From the NCBI RefSeq assembly GCF_024679245.1, contig NC_090177.1, forward strand, positions 41,752,018-41,816,017: 64,000 bases of DNA, in the 5' to 3' direction. A program made the translations under genes and the position numbers. Below, in pieces: positions 37,861 through 50,346 of this stretch; position 1 is the stretch's first letter, and the number at the start of each line of letters is the position of its first letter. The notes under the pieces were generated by a model. That model was not told the origin of the DNA. It did not search any database and saw only the letters and a program-made list of their open reading frames with translations. The stretch comes from Pseudorasbora parva (taxonomy: Eukaryota > Chordata > Actinopteri > Cypriniformes > Gobionidae).

Positions 37861-38126
37861 GCCCAACCCATGTGGGATCCCTAATTAAAGGAACACTCCA
37901 CTTTTTTTGAAAATTGTCTTATTTTCCAAGTCCCTTAGAGTTAAACAGTTGAGTTTTACCGTTTTTGAATCTATTCAGCCGATCTCTGTATCTGGCGGGA
38001 GCACTTTTAGCATAGCTTAGCATACATCATTGAATCGAATTAGACCATTAGCATCGCGCAAAAAAATTTGGCCAAAGACTTTTAATATTTTCCTATTTAA
38101 AACTTGACTCTTCTGTTAGTTACATT

Positions 38127-39416
38127 GGCCCTCATTTATCAAAAGTGCGTACACCAAATTTCCAGCGTACACCTTGTGTACACCCAAACCCACGGTGACT
38201 TTGAGATTTATCAATATGGACGTTGGCGTACGGCACACTCAAATCCTACGCCAGCTCAGGAGGTGGTGTACGCACATTTGAGTTAGTGCGAAAATGCGCA
38301 GAAAAACAATTCCTAACACCACAAAACGCACTGACAAAGATATGCTATATTATGACCCACTGTTAAAAACCACAACGACAACATTCAGTGTTTATTTTTG
38401 TGCAACATGAACGTCAATGTTTAATTTGTGTGACTTTACCAAAGCGTTTGATCTGTAGGCATATGTGTTCCTCCAGTCGCGAGCCTGTGCGCTTCATCTG
38501 ACGTTTCAGGCCTGCCTGGCCCGGCAGCTGCGCACGGACTGGGACTAAAATAATTCAGACTGACAAAATAATAAAAATGACCTTCTTCTTTTAAATAATA
38601 ATAAAATCAATAAAAACGACATTCTTCTTCTGAATAACAAGCGTCATTAAGAATAATAATCATAATAATAATAAGAATCTTACAAATTGTCATGTAATTA
38701 TTAATGTGAATGAATGGTAGTACTCCACATCACATCATCATCATCACTATTGTACACCCCAATACATGTGCCGTGATACGAAATTGCTAATTGTTTCAAA
38801 ACGTACTGTAAAATAATGCAGTGTGATGGTAATTTATCATCCAAACAGCTTTAAACTGCTGGAGTGCGCTTCTCAACCCCCACACTATTAATAGTACTCG
38901 TAATTTGGGTCCATATTTTGTTTTTGTAGGTGCCTTTAATCCCACTCTTTAAACTCCTAAATAAAACAATTTCGTTTTTTTTTCACTTCCCTGGTGATGG
39001 TCTCGATGGGCGCGTCTCAATCATCTCACTAGTTCAGTAGTCAGGGCACTGATCAGGGAGTCAGCCCATTGACTTATGTCCTAATCAGTGCCCTGACTAG
39101 TGGACTAGTAAGATGATTGAGCGCGCCCCATCTCCACGTCGGAGAAGTTTCGCTTCTTTGCCGTCTTCTGTTTGTCCATGGCGTAAAATGAGGGCGTGGG
39201 GGAGGCGGAGACTTGAATATATAGGGGCGTGTTATTCTAATCACGATCGTTTTCAGCCGCCACATTTATTAAGGGCAAGTATTGCGTACACCTGGATTGC
39301 AGAGGTACGCACAGCTTCATAAATCAGGCGGTGAGAGGAGTGTAAGCATAATCTTACGCCAACATATACATATACAACATATACCAGTTTCTACGCAAGA
39401 TTGATAAATGAGGGCC
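38127..39416. mobile_element. Harbinger-like non-autonomous transposon, copy 2
   Basis: It has the same ends as 12709-13940 but lies inverted, with ATT duplicated at 38124-38126 and 39417-39419. On the minus strand the frame MDKQKTAKKRNFSDVEM opens near 39180, is cut by the palindromic MITE, and continues beyond it as IETITREVE-like sequence. This is the Myb/SANT-type N-terminus of Harbinger elements. There is no transposase domain. Confidence 0.8.
39008..39129. mobile_element. palindromic MITE inside Harbinger-like copy 2
   Basis: The arms GGGCGCGTCTCAATCATCT and AGATGATTGAGCGCGCCCC bound it. It lies at the corresponding place as in copy 1. Confidence 0.85.
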
Positions 39417-39882
39417 ATTGTGTACTAAGACCAATGGAAAATTGGTCTTTTTTTCTTTAGACGGATATAGCTAGGAACTATTTTCTGCATAATAACACTG
39501 CGCCGTTTCACCCATGGTACAGCAGCAAAGTTCCCTGATTATTACGCAGGAATGAGAGAATAGTTCCTATCTATATCGCTCTAAAAATCTAAACTTTTCC
39601 TTTTTCGTTGGTCTTGGTACATGATTTAACTACAGAATAGTCAAGTTTTAAACAGGAAAAATAGTATCTTTAAAAAAATAACGTCTTTGGTCACTTTTGA
39701 GCACAATGCTAATGGTCTAATCCGATTCAATGATGTATGCTAAGCTATGCTAAAAGTGCTCCCGCCAGATACAGAGATCAGCTGAATGGATTCAAAAACA
39801 GTAAAACTCAACTCTTTAACTCTAAGGGACTTGGAAAATCAGCCTATTTTCAAAAAACAAAAAAAGTGGAGTGTTCCTTTTA

Positions 39883-41030
39883 TTTGTGGAGCACATGCGC
39901 TAAACGCTGCACTGGTTTGATACATGAAATAATGCATAATGTCAAAATGTTTTGGATGGATTTCTTTGCAAACACTTGGTGTTAACAAAAGCCTAGTGAA
40001 TGAAAACTACCACACATACATGTAAACCTATTATAGTAAGCAGATTTCAGACTGCTGCTAAATATATCGCACCGCTCTCCCTGCAGCAACTGTGTTCATG
40101 AATTTACTGAGATGAGCTGTCTGATCCATAAGACACTATTGATAAGTTGTATATATTGCATAAGAAAGCCCTGGCTTAGAGCATGAGTGTAAAAATGTAA
40201 GGGTATCTGAAAGAAAGGTGCATTCATAATTAATGCTCTCACCTTTTGTGTGCAAACGCTCTTATATGCATTATAAGCAATCTCTTGTCTGTTACATGCA
40301 AAATACATTTACTCACAAATTGCATGCATTATCAGTTTAGAAACACACAATGCATGTGAAACAAATGAAAATGATACGCACTTTTAGACATTTCTAATTA
40401 AAAGAAACAAACTTTACATATTGTTCAAAGTCACTCACAGCACTGCATTATGATTTGCAATACCAACTCACAGTCATTTGAGTTTAATAATGCACAGATT
40501 ATTTGAAACAGCTGAAAAGGCAGTTAAAACCCACGTTTTGACCATAATAAGTAAAATCCTGAAAGGGTGCTTGACTGGTTCCATTAATGCTCTTCTCCAT
40601 CATTAAAAGCTCAGATTATGCTCCTCTCCATCATTTGATGAATTATTGCTGCCATGATTGCAGAGAAGAAAAAAAGTCTCTCTTAAATAAAAATCTGTTT
40701 GCTTCCCACAAGCGGTAATAGTGCATTGTTAACTGCGGCAGACAAATGAGGCACAATCATAATAAGACTAATTTACATAGAAAGGAGGCATGATTGTGCT
40801 AAAACATCACAATGACTTCATTAAAGGGTACAATGCAGCATGGCATGTGTTTTGTATCTTAAAAAGTAGCATTTTGCAAATGTATTAATATATTATTTGC
40901 AAACATATTTTTACAGCATAATCTTGATTAGATTTCTGCCTTTCTCCATTCAAGAAGACATGAAGCTGTACAAATGCTTTATATTAATGTTATTTCAATA
41001 TTTGTAATAAAATGACCAATATGAATTAAA
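39883..41030. other. apparently single-copy sequence
   Basis: No repeat words recognised. The stretch 40590-40830 (around TTGATGAATTATTGCTGCCA) has a balanced composition typical of conserved noncoding DNA, but this is only an impression. Confidence 0.3.
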
Positions 41031-42066
41031 ATTATAGCTGCAAGCAGAAATTAAGGGGCCAAGCACAAATAAGGTACACAAATAAAGACAAAATAAGATG
41101 ATTTTAGGCAAATTGGCTGAAACATCATAAATAGAGTCCCTAGTAATATGATTTGAAGGTTTATCACTTTCAACCAATAGGTGGTGCTGTGACCAATTTG
41201 GTGTGGTGTGGTCAAAATAAGGTAACATTGATACATGCAAAGTTTGGTATCAATTTGCTGAAGCATTACATAGACATGCAAATTGTTGATGTGGTATACA
41301 AAACAGTTTAGTCGACATGAAATCCATTGCCAGCATGGTCTGAAGATATTCGATTTTGGTGAAAATCTGACCAACAGTCTAGGAGAAGTAAGACTTTTAA
41401 AGATTTTTTTTTTTTTTTAAGTTTGGGAAATTGGTGTCTATGTTTTTGGCATAAATTAAAAACTATTAACAATAAAAAATAAAAATAAATTAATTAATCA
41501 ATTGTTTATTAGCAATTTTTGGGAAATTTCATTATAAGTTTTGAACTCAATGCGGTGATGCCCCAAAACGTATTGAGTAGCATCAGGGCATGATGCTGAA
41601 GACACATACCAAGTTTCGTTGACATCAATGCATTCGTAAAATATAGCATTTTACAACAAAATAATAAAATGTCCAATAGGGGAAAATTGTTCGACTCAGC
41701 ATTATAAAGACCGAATATAAAGAGACCAGTTTTGTGATTTTTGAACCATTTGTCAGCATGGTCTAGATGATCTGGTACATTTTTTGTGAAAGTTGGAACA
41801 ACGGTCTAGGAGTTTGGAAAAATTAAAAATGGCGGAATATTTTTCATGATGGAAAATGACGTCATATGGTGCAATCGAATCATCTTGAGCCAAGGATTCA
41901 GTGTAAAAAATCCAAAAGTTTTCAATCATGCTCCAAGTTCAGACTGTCCTCTATCTGTGTGCCAAATTTCATAATTTAATCTGCCCTAGACCTCTAGAAC
42001 GGGCGAAGAAGTGGAAGAATAATAAAAGCGCTAAAGATTAAAATAGGTGCTACACACCTTCGGTCA
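41031..42066. repeat. dispersed cyprinid repeat, about 1 kb
   Basis: It begins TATAGCTGCAAGCAGAAAT and AAGGGGCCAAGCAC, runs through CAATAGGTGGTGCTGTGACC, and ends ACACACCTTCGGTC. These phrases belong to a very common zebrafish-type repeat. No intact protein; class not assigned. Confidence 0.65.
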
Positions 42067-42069
42067 TAT

Positions 42070-43110
42070 ATAATCATTTTTGATTGAGTCGTATACCTGT
42101 ACATTACATTTTCATTTTACTTGAATTATAAAAAAATATGTTCGGGGTCAGTACATTTTCCTGACACAAACAAAAAGACTGAGAAAAATGAAAGTGTGTA
42201 GCTAGTGTTGTCAGTGATATGGCGAGGGAGGAGTGTAAGAGAGGCCGATCACCCAGGTGAGGTCTGGCTGCAGTCCATATCTAAGCAGATCAGAGCAGAG
42301 ACGCCACAGCTAATAACTGAGGAGCTTACAGCGAGTAAGAAAAGCATGCTGGGAGTTGCCAGGGAACAGCGCTCCCTCAGATAGAGCTTTCATCAGAAGC
42401 AGCCTGATAGGCTGAGCCATGATTAAGTAAGTCATGTGACTGGAGGTTCAAGGGGTCTGATGTAATGTGGAAGAACGGCCATTAAGAGATTAATCATCAG
42501 AGCAAGAGAAAGAGAAAGAGAGAGAGAGAGACTGTGTGTTTGCGATCCTCTGGTAACACAGTTGTCGTTTGCAACAACTATTTTCCGCAATGATTTTGTG
42601 ATTTAAGCACAAGTAAGTAAACATGAATGCTAGATTTAATGTAGTGGTTAGGCTCCACCTTAAGATATTCAGTGTTTATCTCAAAACTCAGCATGTCACA
42701 CACACACACACACACACACTCATGATGTTCCCATCAGGCGGTTGGCAAGAGAAAGTGTGGCCAAAATCAAGATTCCCGAAACGGAAAGAGAAACACGAGA
42801 GAGATGTAGATAGCCTTAAAGCTGCAGTCCCAATATTTGTTATTTCCCTGAATGAGATTCATTTGTGGTGGTATATAAAATATTTATTTTTATTGAGGAT
42901 TTTTTTCTTTTAATAATTTGTTCTAATTGTGTTTTGTTAGTGTCACTTATTGAATATGCAAAATATTTGCGTATCAAAAAATAATAAAGCCATGAAGCCT
43001 AAAAATCATAATGGTGCCCCAAATGGGAATTATCTATTTACAATTTTTCAATAAAACATCAGATTTGTCAGTAATTCTTGATGTTCCAATAAATCTTTGT
43101 TTTATTCGTA
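42070..43110. other. apparently single-copy sequence with short microsatellites
   Basis: It holds a short GA run (about 42505-42530) and a CA run (about 42697-42718). The GC-richer patch 42215-42480 shows no repeat words and is a candidate regulatory or noncoding-exon region without firm evidence. Confidence 0.3.
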
Positions 43111-43112
43111 TA

Positions 43113-44220
43113 CACTCAACTAAAGGATTATTAGGAACACCTGTTCAATTTCTCATTAATGCAGTTATCGAATCAACCAATCACATGGCAGTTTCTTCAA
43201 TGCATTTAGGGGTATGGTCCTGGTCAAGACAATCTCCTGAACTCCAAACTGAATGTCAGAATAGGAAAGAAACGTGATTTAAGCAATTTTGAGCGTGGCA
43301 TGGTTGTTGGTGACTGGGTATTTCACAATCTGCTCAGTTACTGGGATTTTCACACACAAGCATTTCTAGGGTTTACAAAGAATAGTGAGAAAAGGGAAAA
43401 ACATCCAGTATGCAGCAGTCCTGTGGGCGAAAATGCCTTGTTGATGCTAGAGGTCAGAGGAGAAAGGGCCGACTGATTCAAGCTGATAGAAGAGCAACTT
43501 TGACTGAAATAACCACTCGTTACAACCGAGGTATGCAGCAAAGCATTTGTGAAGCCACAACACGCACAACCTTGAGGCGGATGGGCTACAACAGCAGAAG
43601 ACCCCACCGGGTACCACTCATCTCCACTATAAATAGGAAAAAGAGGCGACAATTTGCACAAGCTCACCAACACTGGACAGTTGAAGACTGGAGAAATGTT
43701 GCCTGGTCTGATGAGTCTCGATTTCTGTTGAGACATTCAGATGGTAGAGTCAGAATTTGGCGTAAACAGAATGAGAACATGGATCCATCATGCCTTGTTA
43801 CCACTGTGCAGGCTGGTGGTGGTGGTGGTGTAATGGTGTGGGGGATGTTTTCTTGGCACACTTTAGGCCCCTTAGTGCCAATTGGGCATCGTTTAAATGC
43901 CACGGCCTACCTGAGCATTGTTTCTTACCATGTCCATCCCTTTATGACCACCATGTACCCATCCTCTGATGGCTACTTCCAGCAGGATAATGCACCATGT
44001 CACAAAGCTTGTATCATTTTAAATTGGTTTCTTGAACATGACAATGAGTTGACTGAACTAAAATGCAAGATGCTATCCTATCAATATGGGCCAATATTTC
44101 TAAAGAATGCTTTCAGCACCTTGGTGAATCAATGCCACGTAAAACTAAGGCTGTTCTGAAGGCGAAAGGCGGTCAAACACAGTATTAGTATGGTGTTCCT
44201 AATTGTCCTTTAGGTGAGTG
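43113..44220 (+). mobile_element. Tc1-like transposon with TA duplication
   Basis: The ends CACTCAACTAAAGGATTATT and (inverse) CCTAATTGTCCTTTAGGTG, then AGTG, are flanked by TA at 43111-43112 and 44221-44222. At 1108 bp it is shorter than the usual 1.3-1.6 kb, because of an internal deletion. Confidence 0.92.
43255..44180 (+). pseudogene. Tc1-like transposase pseudogene lacking the catalytic Glu
   Basis: A long open frame (43410-44159) gives [40 protein letters not shown] and [20 protein letters not shown] (first Asp), then GYFQQDNAPCHKAC (second Asp). After DNELTELK the segment that should carry [11 protein letters not shown] is missing. The frame runs into bases that match the normal C-terminus out of frame. 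The N-terminal helix-turn-helix (KKRDLSNFERGMVVG) lies upstream in another frame. Inactive. Confidence 0.88.
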
Positions 44221-44239
44221 TATATATCCTAATATATTG

Positions 44240-45105
44240 CTCCCTTTTGCTGCCAAAACAGCCCTGACCTGTCGCCTCCAGCCCTACCTGTGGACTCCAC
44301 TAGACCACTGAAGGTGTGCTGTGGTCTCTGGCACCAAGATGTTAGCAGCAGATCATTTAAGTCCTGTAAGTTGTGAGGTGGGGCTCATTCATTAACTTCT
44401 TAAGTAATCTGAGCTCCAGTAGCTCATCTGTTTGATCGGACCACACGGGCCAGCCTTCGCTCCCCACGTGCATCAATGAGCCTTGGCCGCCCATGACCCT
44501 GTGGCCGGTTCTCCACTGTTCCTCTTGGAGCACTTTTGATAGAGACTGACCACTGCAGACCGGGAACAGCCCACAAGAGCTGCAGTTTTGGAGATGCTCT
44601 GACCCAGTCATCTAGCCATCACAATTTGGCCCTTGCCAAACTCGCTCAAATCCTTACGCTTGCCCATTTTTCCTGCTTCTAACAAATCAACTTTTAGGAC
44701 AAAGGGTGCATCTCTATCAGCTTCCTAGTCAGTTCTGAAGCGTGAAACTTAGGTCACGTGAGCCAACTCACTACACATAACGTTCGAGAACGACACGCAA
44801 TGACTGTTTTCAAAAATAGAAAACATTTCAGCATAAACATACATCGTTAGAGTGGTAATGAAAACAAGTTAGCTAACATTTATAATTTTGATTACCGCTT
44901 AAATGTTGCACGTATATGTAACAATAATGTATTTATCATAATGTACTTTAAAAATCATTACAAAGTAATGTCAGAAATATATCAGCTCTGCTGTTGTTCA
45001 TAAATACCAGTAGAGTTGTTGCACAATGAGGACTTCGTCGTTGAGGATGTTAAGATAATCAGTGTTATTCACTTTACCTGTCAGGGGTCATAATGTTATG
45101 CCTGA
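44240..45105 (-). mobile_element. Tc1-like remnant (family of 19152-20245) with an insertion
   Basis: The minus strand carries the transposase N-terminus (GQSISKT-like [16 protein letters not shown] DNA) at about 44400-44690. A C-terminal piece lies at about 44240-44390 and the central catalytic part is deleted. The matching end, CATAATGTTATGCCTGATTT, is at about 45091-45110. Roughly 350 bp (about 44700-45050) between the gene part and that end is foreign. It starts like the palindromic MITE, GGGTGCATCTCTATCAGC. Confidence 0.75.
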
Positions 45106-45110
45106 TTTGT

Positions 45111-46126
45111 GTATGTAGATCGAGATTATTGTGTTTAACGATAATAACACTGTCTTGTGAATTTAAGTACTTAGTAAGAAATTATTATTTTTGTCAAGTT
45201 ATCATCCCTCGATAAGGCCTATATATTTTACAGATATGCATTTACATTTATGAAACACAAGCAGAATTTAAGATGACAACAAAAAGACAGTCAGTGAGCT
45301 TTAACAAAGACACACACATAAGTTTTAATTTAAAAGAGAAAGACACTGTCACGTTTCCTAGGAATAATCTGCCACAAAACAATACATATAAACAACAAGC
45401 CAGTTTGTAGAACAGATGTTCACTGTACAACTGGAGAAACTATTCCCTGAAGCAGGTGCTGTTATTAAATCTAGCAAACTCATCACTTCTGTTTAGGCAT
45501 GCTTCAAAAACATTTAAAGAGACAGTAACTACACATTCAATAAAATACTAATGGACGAACTTGTCACAAATTTATCCTCATTAAATCATAGAGTTGAAAC
45601 GGGACTGGATGATATCCTTCCATGTATGTTGCTAACATTAGCATGAGTTACGGACCACCAAATATTAAATGCTACAATGGATTGTATACATAATTCACAT
45701 CTGTACAGCTTTTACTGCATAGGAAAATGTACACCGTGTCTCAAAGCATATCATTATAAGTAACATGCTGTGTAAATGGTATCATTCTATACCAAGGTAT
45801 ATATACCTAAATACAATAGTATTATCATTTGACACCATCATTATGCCGATAGGGCCACCACATTTTTGAAAGGGTGGGCAGGAAAAGCCACACACCCTAT
45901 TTCAATGGCACTCCTCACATAAACTGTGCAAGAGACTAAGCTCATTTCATCCAAGCGATCAAAGCCGGTTAGCATGGTCCAGTTAGCACCTGCTGGTAGA
46001 TGCGCTAACTACACTATTCTGTGGACAACAGGCATCTTTCTCCATTGACAGCCATTCAAACTGTGCTTCCTGACAAAATTAAAACATTTGGAACATTTTA
46101 CAAGCAACAAATACTGTAAATTGCAA
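45111..46126. other. nothing recognised
   Basis: AT-rich sequence without a supportable feature. Confidence 0.45.
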
Positions 46127-46319
46127 ATATTTTTGGACCCACTTTATATTAGGTGGCCTTGACTACTATGTACTAACATTGTAATTAATCATTTGATACA
46201 ATGCACTTATTGTGTACATACATGTTTTTACATTTTACTTACATTTTAAAAATACCAGCATGTAATTACGTCTGTAATTAATTTCTGTAGTTACATTTGT
46301 AATTACACAGTTGGCACTT

Positions 46320-49300
46320 CCCTTACACCTAACCCTACCCTTAAACTGACCCACACCACCACACCTGCCCCTAACTTTACCCTTAAACTGACCCACAACA
46401 CCACACCTGCCCCTAACTTTACCCTTAAACTGACCCACACCACCACACCTGCCCCTAACTTTACCCTTAAACTGACCCACACCTCCACACCTGCCCCTAA
46501 CTTTACCCTTAACCTGACCCACACCACCACACCTGTCCCTAACTCTACCCTTAAACTGACCCACACCACCACACCTGACCCTAACTTTACCCTTAAACTG
46601 ACCAACAACACCACACCTGCCCCTAACTTTACCCTTAAACTGACCCACACCTCCACACCTGCCCCTAACTTTACCCTTAACCTGACCCACACCACCACAC
46701 CTGTCCCTAACTCTACCCTTAAACTGACCCACACCTCCACACCTGCCCCTAACTTTACCCTTAAACTGACCCACACCTCCACACCTGTCCCTAACTTTAC
46801 CCTTAAACTGACCCACACCACCACACGTGTCCCTAACCCTACCCTTAAACTGACCCACACCTCCACACCTGCCCCTAACTTTACCCTTAAACTGACCCAC
46901 ACCTCCACACCTGTCCCTAACTTTACCCTTAAACTTACCCACACCACCACACCTGTCCCTAACCCTACCCTTAAACTGACCCACACCACCACACCTGTCC
47001 CTAACTCTACCCTTAAACTGACCCACACCACCACACCTGTCCCTAACTCTACCCTTAAACTGACCCACACCACCACACCTGTCCCTAACTCTACCCTTAA
47101 ACTGACCCACACCACCACACCTGTCCCTAACTTTACCCTTAAACTTACCCACAACACCACACCTGCCCCTAACTTTACCCTTAAACTGACCAACAACACC
47201 ACACCTGCCCCTAACTTTACCCTTAAACTGACCCACACCTCCACACCTGCCCCTAACTTTACCCTTAACCTGACCCACACCACCACACCTGTCCCTAACT
47301 CTACCCTTAAACTGACCCACACCACCACACCTGACCCTAACTTTACCCTTAAACTGACCAACAACACCACACCTGCCCCTAACTTTACCCTTAAACTGAC
47401 CCACACCTCCACACCTGCCCCTAACTTTACCCTTAACCTGACCCACACCACCACACCTGTCCCTAACTCTACCCTTAAACTGACCCACACCTCCACACCT
47501 GCCCCTAACTTTACCCTTAAACTGACCCACACCTCCACACCTGTCCCTAACTTTACCCTTAAACTGACCCACACCACCACACGTGTCCCTAACCCTACCC
47601 TTAAACTGACCCACACCTCCACACCTGCCCCTAACTTTACCCTTAAACTGACCCACACCTCCACACCTGTCCCTAACTTTACCCTTAAACTTACCCACAC
47701 CACCACACCTGTCCCTAACCCTACCCTTAAACTGACCCACACCACCACACCTGTCCCTAACTCTACCCTTAAACTGACCCACACCACCACACCTGTCCCT
47801 AACTCTACCCTTAAACTGACCCACACCACCACACCTGTCCCTAACTCTACCCTTAAACTGACCCACACCACCACACCTGTCCCTAACTTTACCCTTAAAC
47901 TTACCCACACCACCACACCTGTCCCTAACTTTACCCTTAAACTTACCCACACCACCACACCTGTCCCTAACTCTACCCTTAAACTGACCCACACCACCAC
48001 ACCTGTCCCTAACTCTACCCTTAAACTGACCCACACCACCACACCTGTCCCTAACTTTACCCTTAAACTGACCCACACCACCACACCTGACCCTAACTTT
48101 ACCCTTAAACTGACCCACACCACCACACCTGTCCCTAACCTTACCCTTAAACTGACCCACACCACCACACCTGTCCCTAACTCTACCCTTAAACTGACCC
48201 ACACCACCACACCTGTCCCTAACTCTACCCTTAAACTGACCCACACCACCACACCTGTCCCTAACTCTACCCTTAAACTGACCCACACCACCACACCTGT
48301 CCCTAACTTTACCCTTAAACTGACCCACACCACCACACCTGTCCCTAACTCTACCCTTAAACTGACCCACACCACCACACCTGTCCCTAACTTTACCCTT
48401 AAACTGACCCACACCACCACACCTGTCCCTAACTTTACCCTTAAACTGACCCACACCACCACACCTGTCCCTAACTCTACCCTTAAACTGACCCACACCA
48501 CCACACCTGTCCCTAACTTTACCCTTAGACTGACCCACACCACCACACCTTTCCCTAACTTTACCCTTAAACTGACCCACACCACCACACCTGTCCCTAA
48601 CTTTACCCTTAAAATGACCCACACCACCACACCTGTCCCTAACTTTACCCTTAAACTGACCCACACCACCACACCTGACCCTAACTTTACCCTTAAAATG
48701 ACCCACACCACCACACCTGACCCTAACTTTACCCTTAAACTGACCCACACCACCACACCTGACCCTAACTTTACCCTTAAACTGACCCACACCACCACAC
48801 CTGTCCCTAACTCTACCCTTAAAATGACCCACACCACCACACCTGTCCCTAACTTTACCCTTAAACTGACCCACACCACCACACCTGACCCTAACTTTAC
48901 CCTTAAAATGACCCACACCACCACACCTGACCCTAACTTTACCCTTAAACTGACCCACACCACCACACCTGTCCCTAACTCTACCCTTAAAATGACCCAC
49001 ACCACCACACCTGTCCCTAACTTTACCCTTAAACTGACCCACACCACCACACCTGACCCTAACTTTACCCTTAAACTGACCCACACCACCACACCTGTCC
49101 CTAACTTTACCCTTAGACTGACCCACACCACCACACCTGTCCCTAACTCTACCCTTAAACTGACCCACACCACCACACCTGACCCTAACTTTACCCTTAA
49201 ACTGACCCACACCACCACACCTGTCCCTAACTCTACCCTTAAAATGACCCACACCACCACACCTGTCCCTAACTTTACCCTTAAACTGACCCACACCACC

Positions 49301-49535
49301 ACACCTGACCCTAACTTTACCCTTAAACTGACCCACACCACCACACCTGTCCCTAACTCTACCCTTAAAATGACCCACACCACCACACCTGTCCCTAACT
49401 TTACCCTTAAACTGACCCACACCACCACACCTGACCCTAACTTTACCCTTAAACTGACCCACACCACCACACCTGTCCCTAACCTTACCCTTAAACTGAC
49501 CCACACCTCCACACCTGCCCCTAGCTATACCCGTA
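46320..49535. repeat. 42-bp tandem array, about 76 units
   Basis: The unit is as in copy 1, with additional variants (CCTGCCCCTAAC, ACCAACAACACC, CACACGTGTCCC). A block of 18 units is duplicated: CCACACGTGT occurs at 46821 and 47577, and ACCAACAACA at 46601 and 47357, both 756 bp apart. Frames without stops reach 1089 codons on the minus strand. Confidence 0.95.
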
Positions 49536-49547
49536 TCTCACCTCAAA

Positions 49548-50231
49548 GGGTTAGTTCACCCAAAAATGTAATTTATGTCATCAATGAATCTAGTTTTGCT
49601 TCACACCCATAAGACCTCCGTTCATCTTCAGGCACAGTTAACGATATTTTATATTTAGTCCGAGAGCGTATGCAAGTGTATGCACACTATACTGTCCATT
49701 AGATTGGAGCCAGCAAAAACTATGACTTTATTCAGCTTTGTCTTCTCTTCCGCGTCTGTATTCAATCCTCTAATAAACATTCAAACGGTTATGAATCAGC
49801 GGATTGATTCATGATTCGGATCACCAATGTCACAATGATTTCAGCAGTTTGACACGAGATCAGAATCATGAATCAATCCGCTGATTCATAACCGTTTGAA
49901 TCTTAATTAGAGGATTGAATACAGACGCGGAAGAGAAGACAATGCTGAATAAAGTCGTAGTTTTTGTTATTTTTGGACCAAAATTTATTTTGGATGCTTC
50001 AAGAGACTCTGATTAACCCACTGATGTCTCATATGGACTACTGTGATGATGTTTTTATTCCCTTTCTGGACATGGACAGTATAGTGTGCATACACTTGCA
50101 TACGCTCTCGGACTAAATATGAAATATCTTTAACTGTGTGTGAAGATGAACAGAGGTCTTACGGGTGTGGAACAACGTTAGGGGGAGTCATTAATGATCA
50201 TGAATCATTTTTGGGTGAACTAACCCACTAA
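49548..50231. mobile_element. foldback transposon inside the array-bearing element
   Basis: The ends GGGTTAGTTCACCCAAAAAT and (inverse) ATTTTTGGGTGAACTAACCC bound it. The inner arms (about 49750-49817 and 49868-49932, for example GATTCATAACCGTTTGAAT) are nearly identical in inverse orientation around a centre near 49843. The right arm has about 110 bp more than the left. Copy 1 of the host lacks the insertion, which fixes its borders. Confidence 0.88.
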
Positions 50232-50346
50232 TATCAGCAAAAGTGCTTAGCAGTACAATTTGAACACAGTAAGTACATTGTACTTATTTGCTGATGTAAG
50301 TACATAGTACTTAAGGCCACCTAATATAAAGTGGGGCCATATTTTT

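Larger units (their letters stand above)
37888..39879. mobile_element. non-autonomous transposon with TTA duplication, host of a nested element
   Basis: The left end is AAGGAACACTCCACTTTTT and the right end AAAAAGTGGAGTGTTCCTT, each flanked by TTA (37885-37887 and 39880-39882). Inner arms also pair, as with GGCGGGAGCACTTTTAGCAT against its inverse near 39750. A TTA duplication fits the PIF/Harbinger group. The Harbinger-like element at 38127-39416 interrupts it. Confidence 0.8.
46135..50338. mobile_element. array-bearing DNA transposon, copy 2 (hAT-type duplication)
   Basis: The ends GGACCCACTTTATATTAGG and CTAATATAAAGTGGGGCC are flanked by ATATTTTT at 46127-46134 and 50339-50346, an 8-bp target duplication typical of hAT elements. 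Left and right unique parts match copy 1 closely. The array is longer (about 76 units), and a foldback element has inserted in the right part at about 49548-50231. No transposase. Confidence 0.9.

Noticed and set aside
46320..49535. Interstitial telomere (fusion point)
   Set aside because: The CCCTAAC words occur once per 42-bp unit with other sequence between; they are not TTAGGG tandem repeats, and the array lies inside a transposon with a target duplication.
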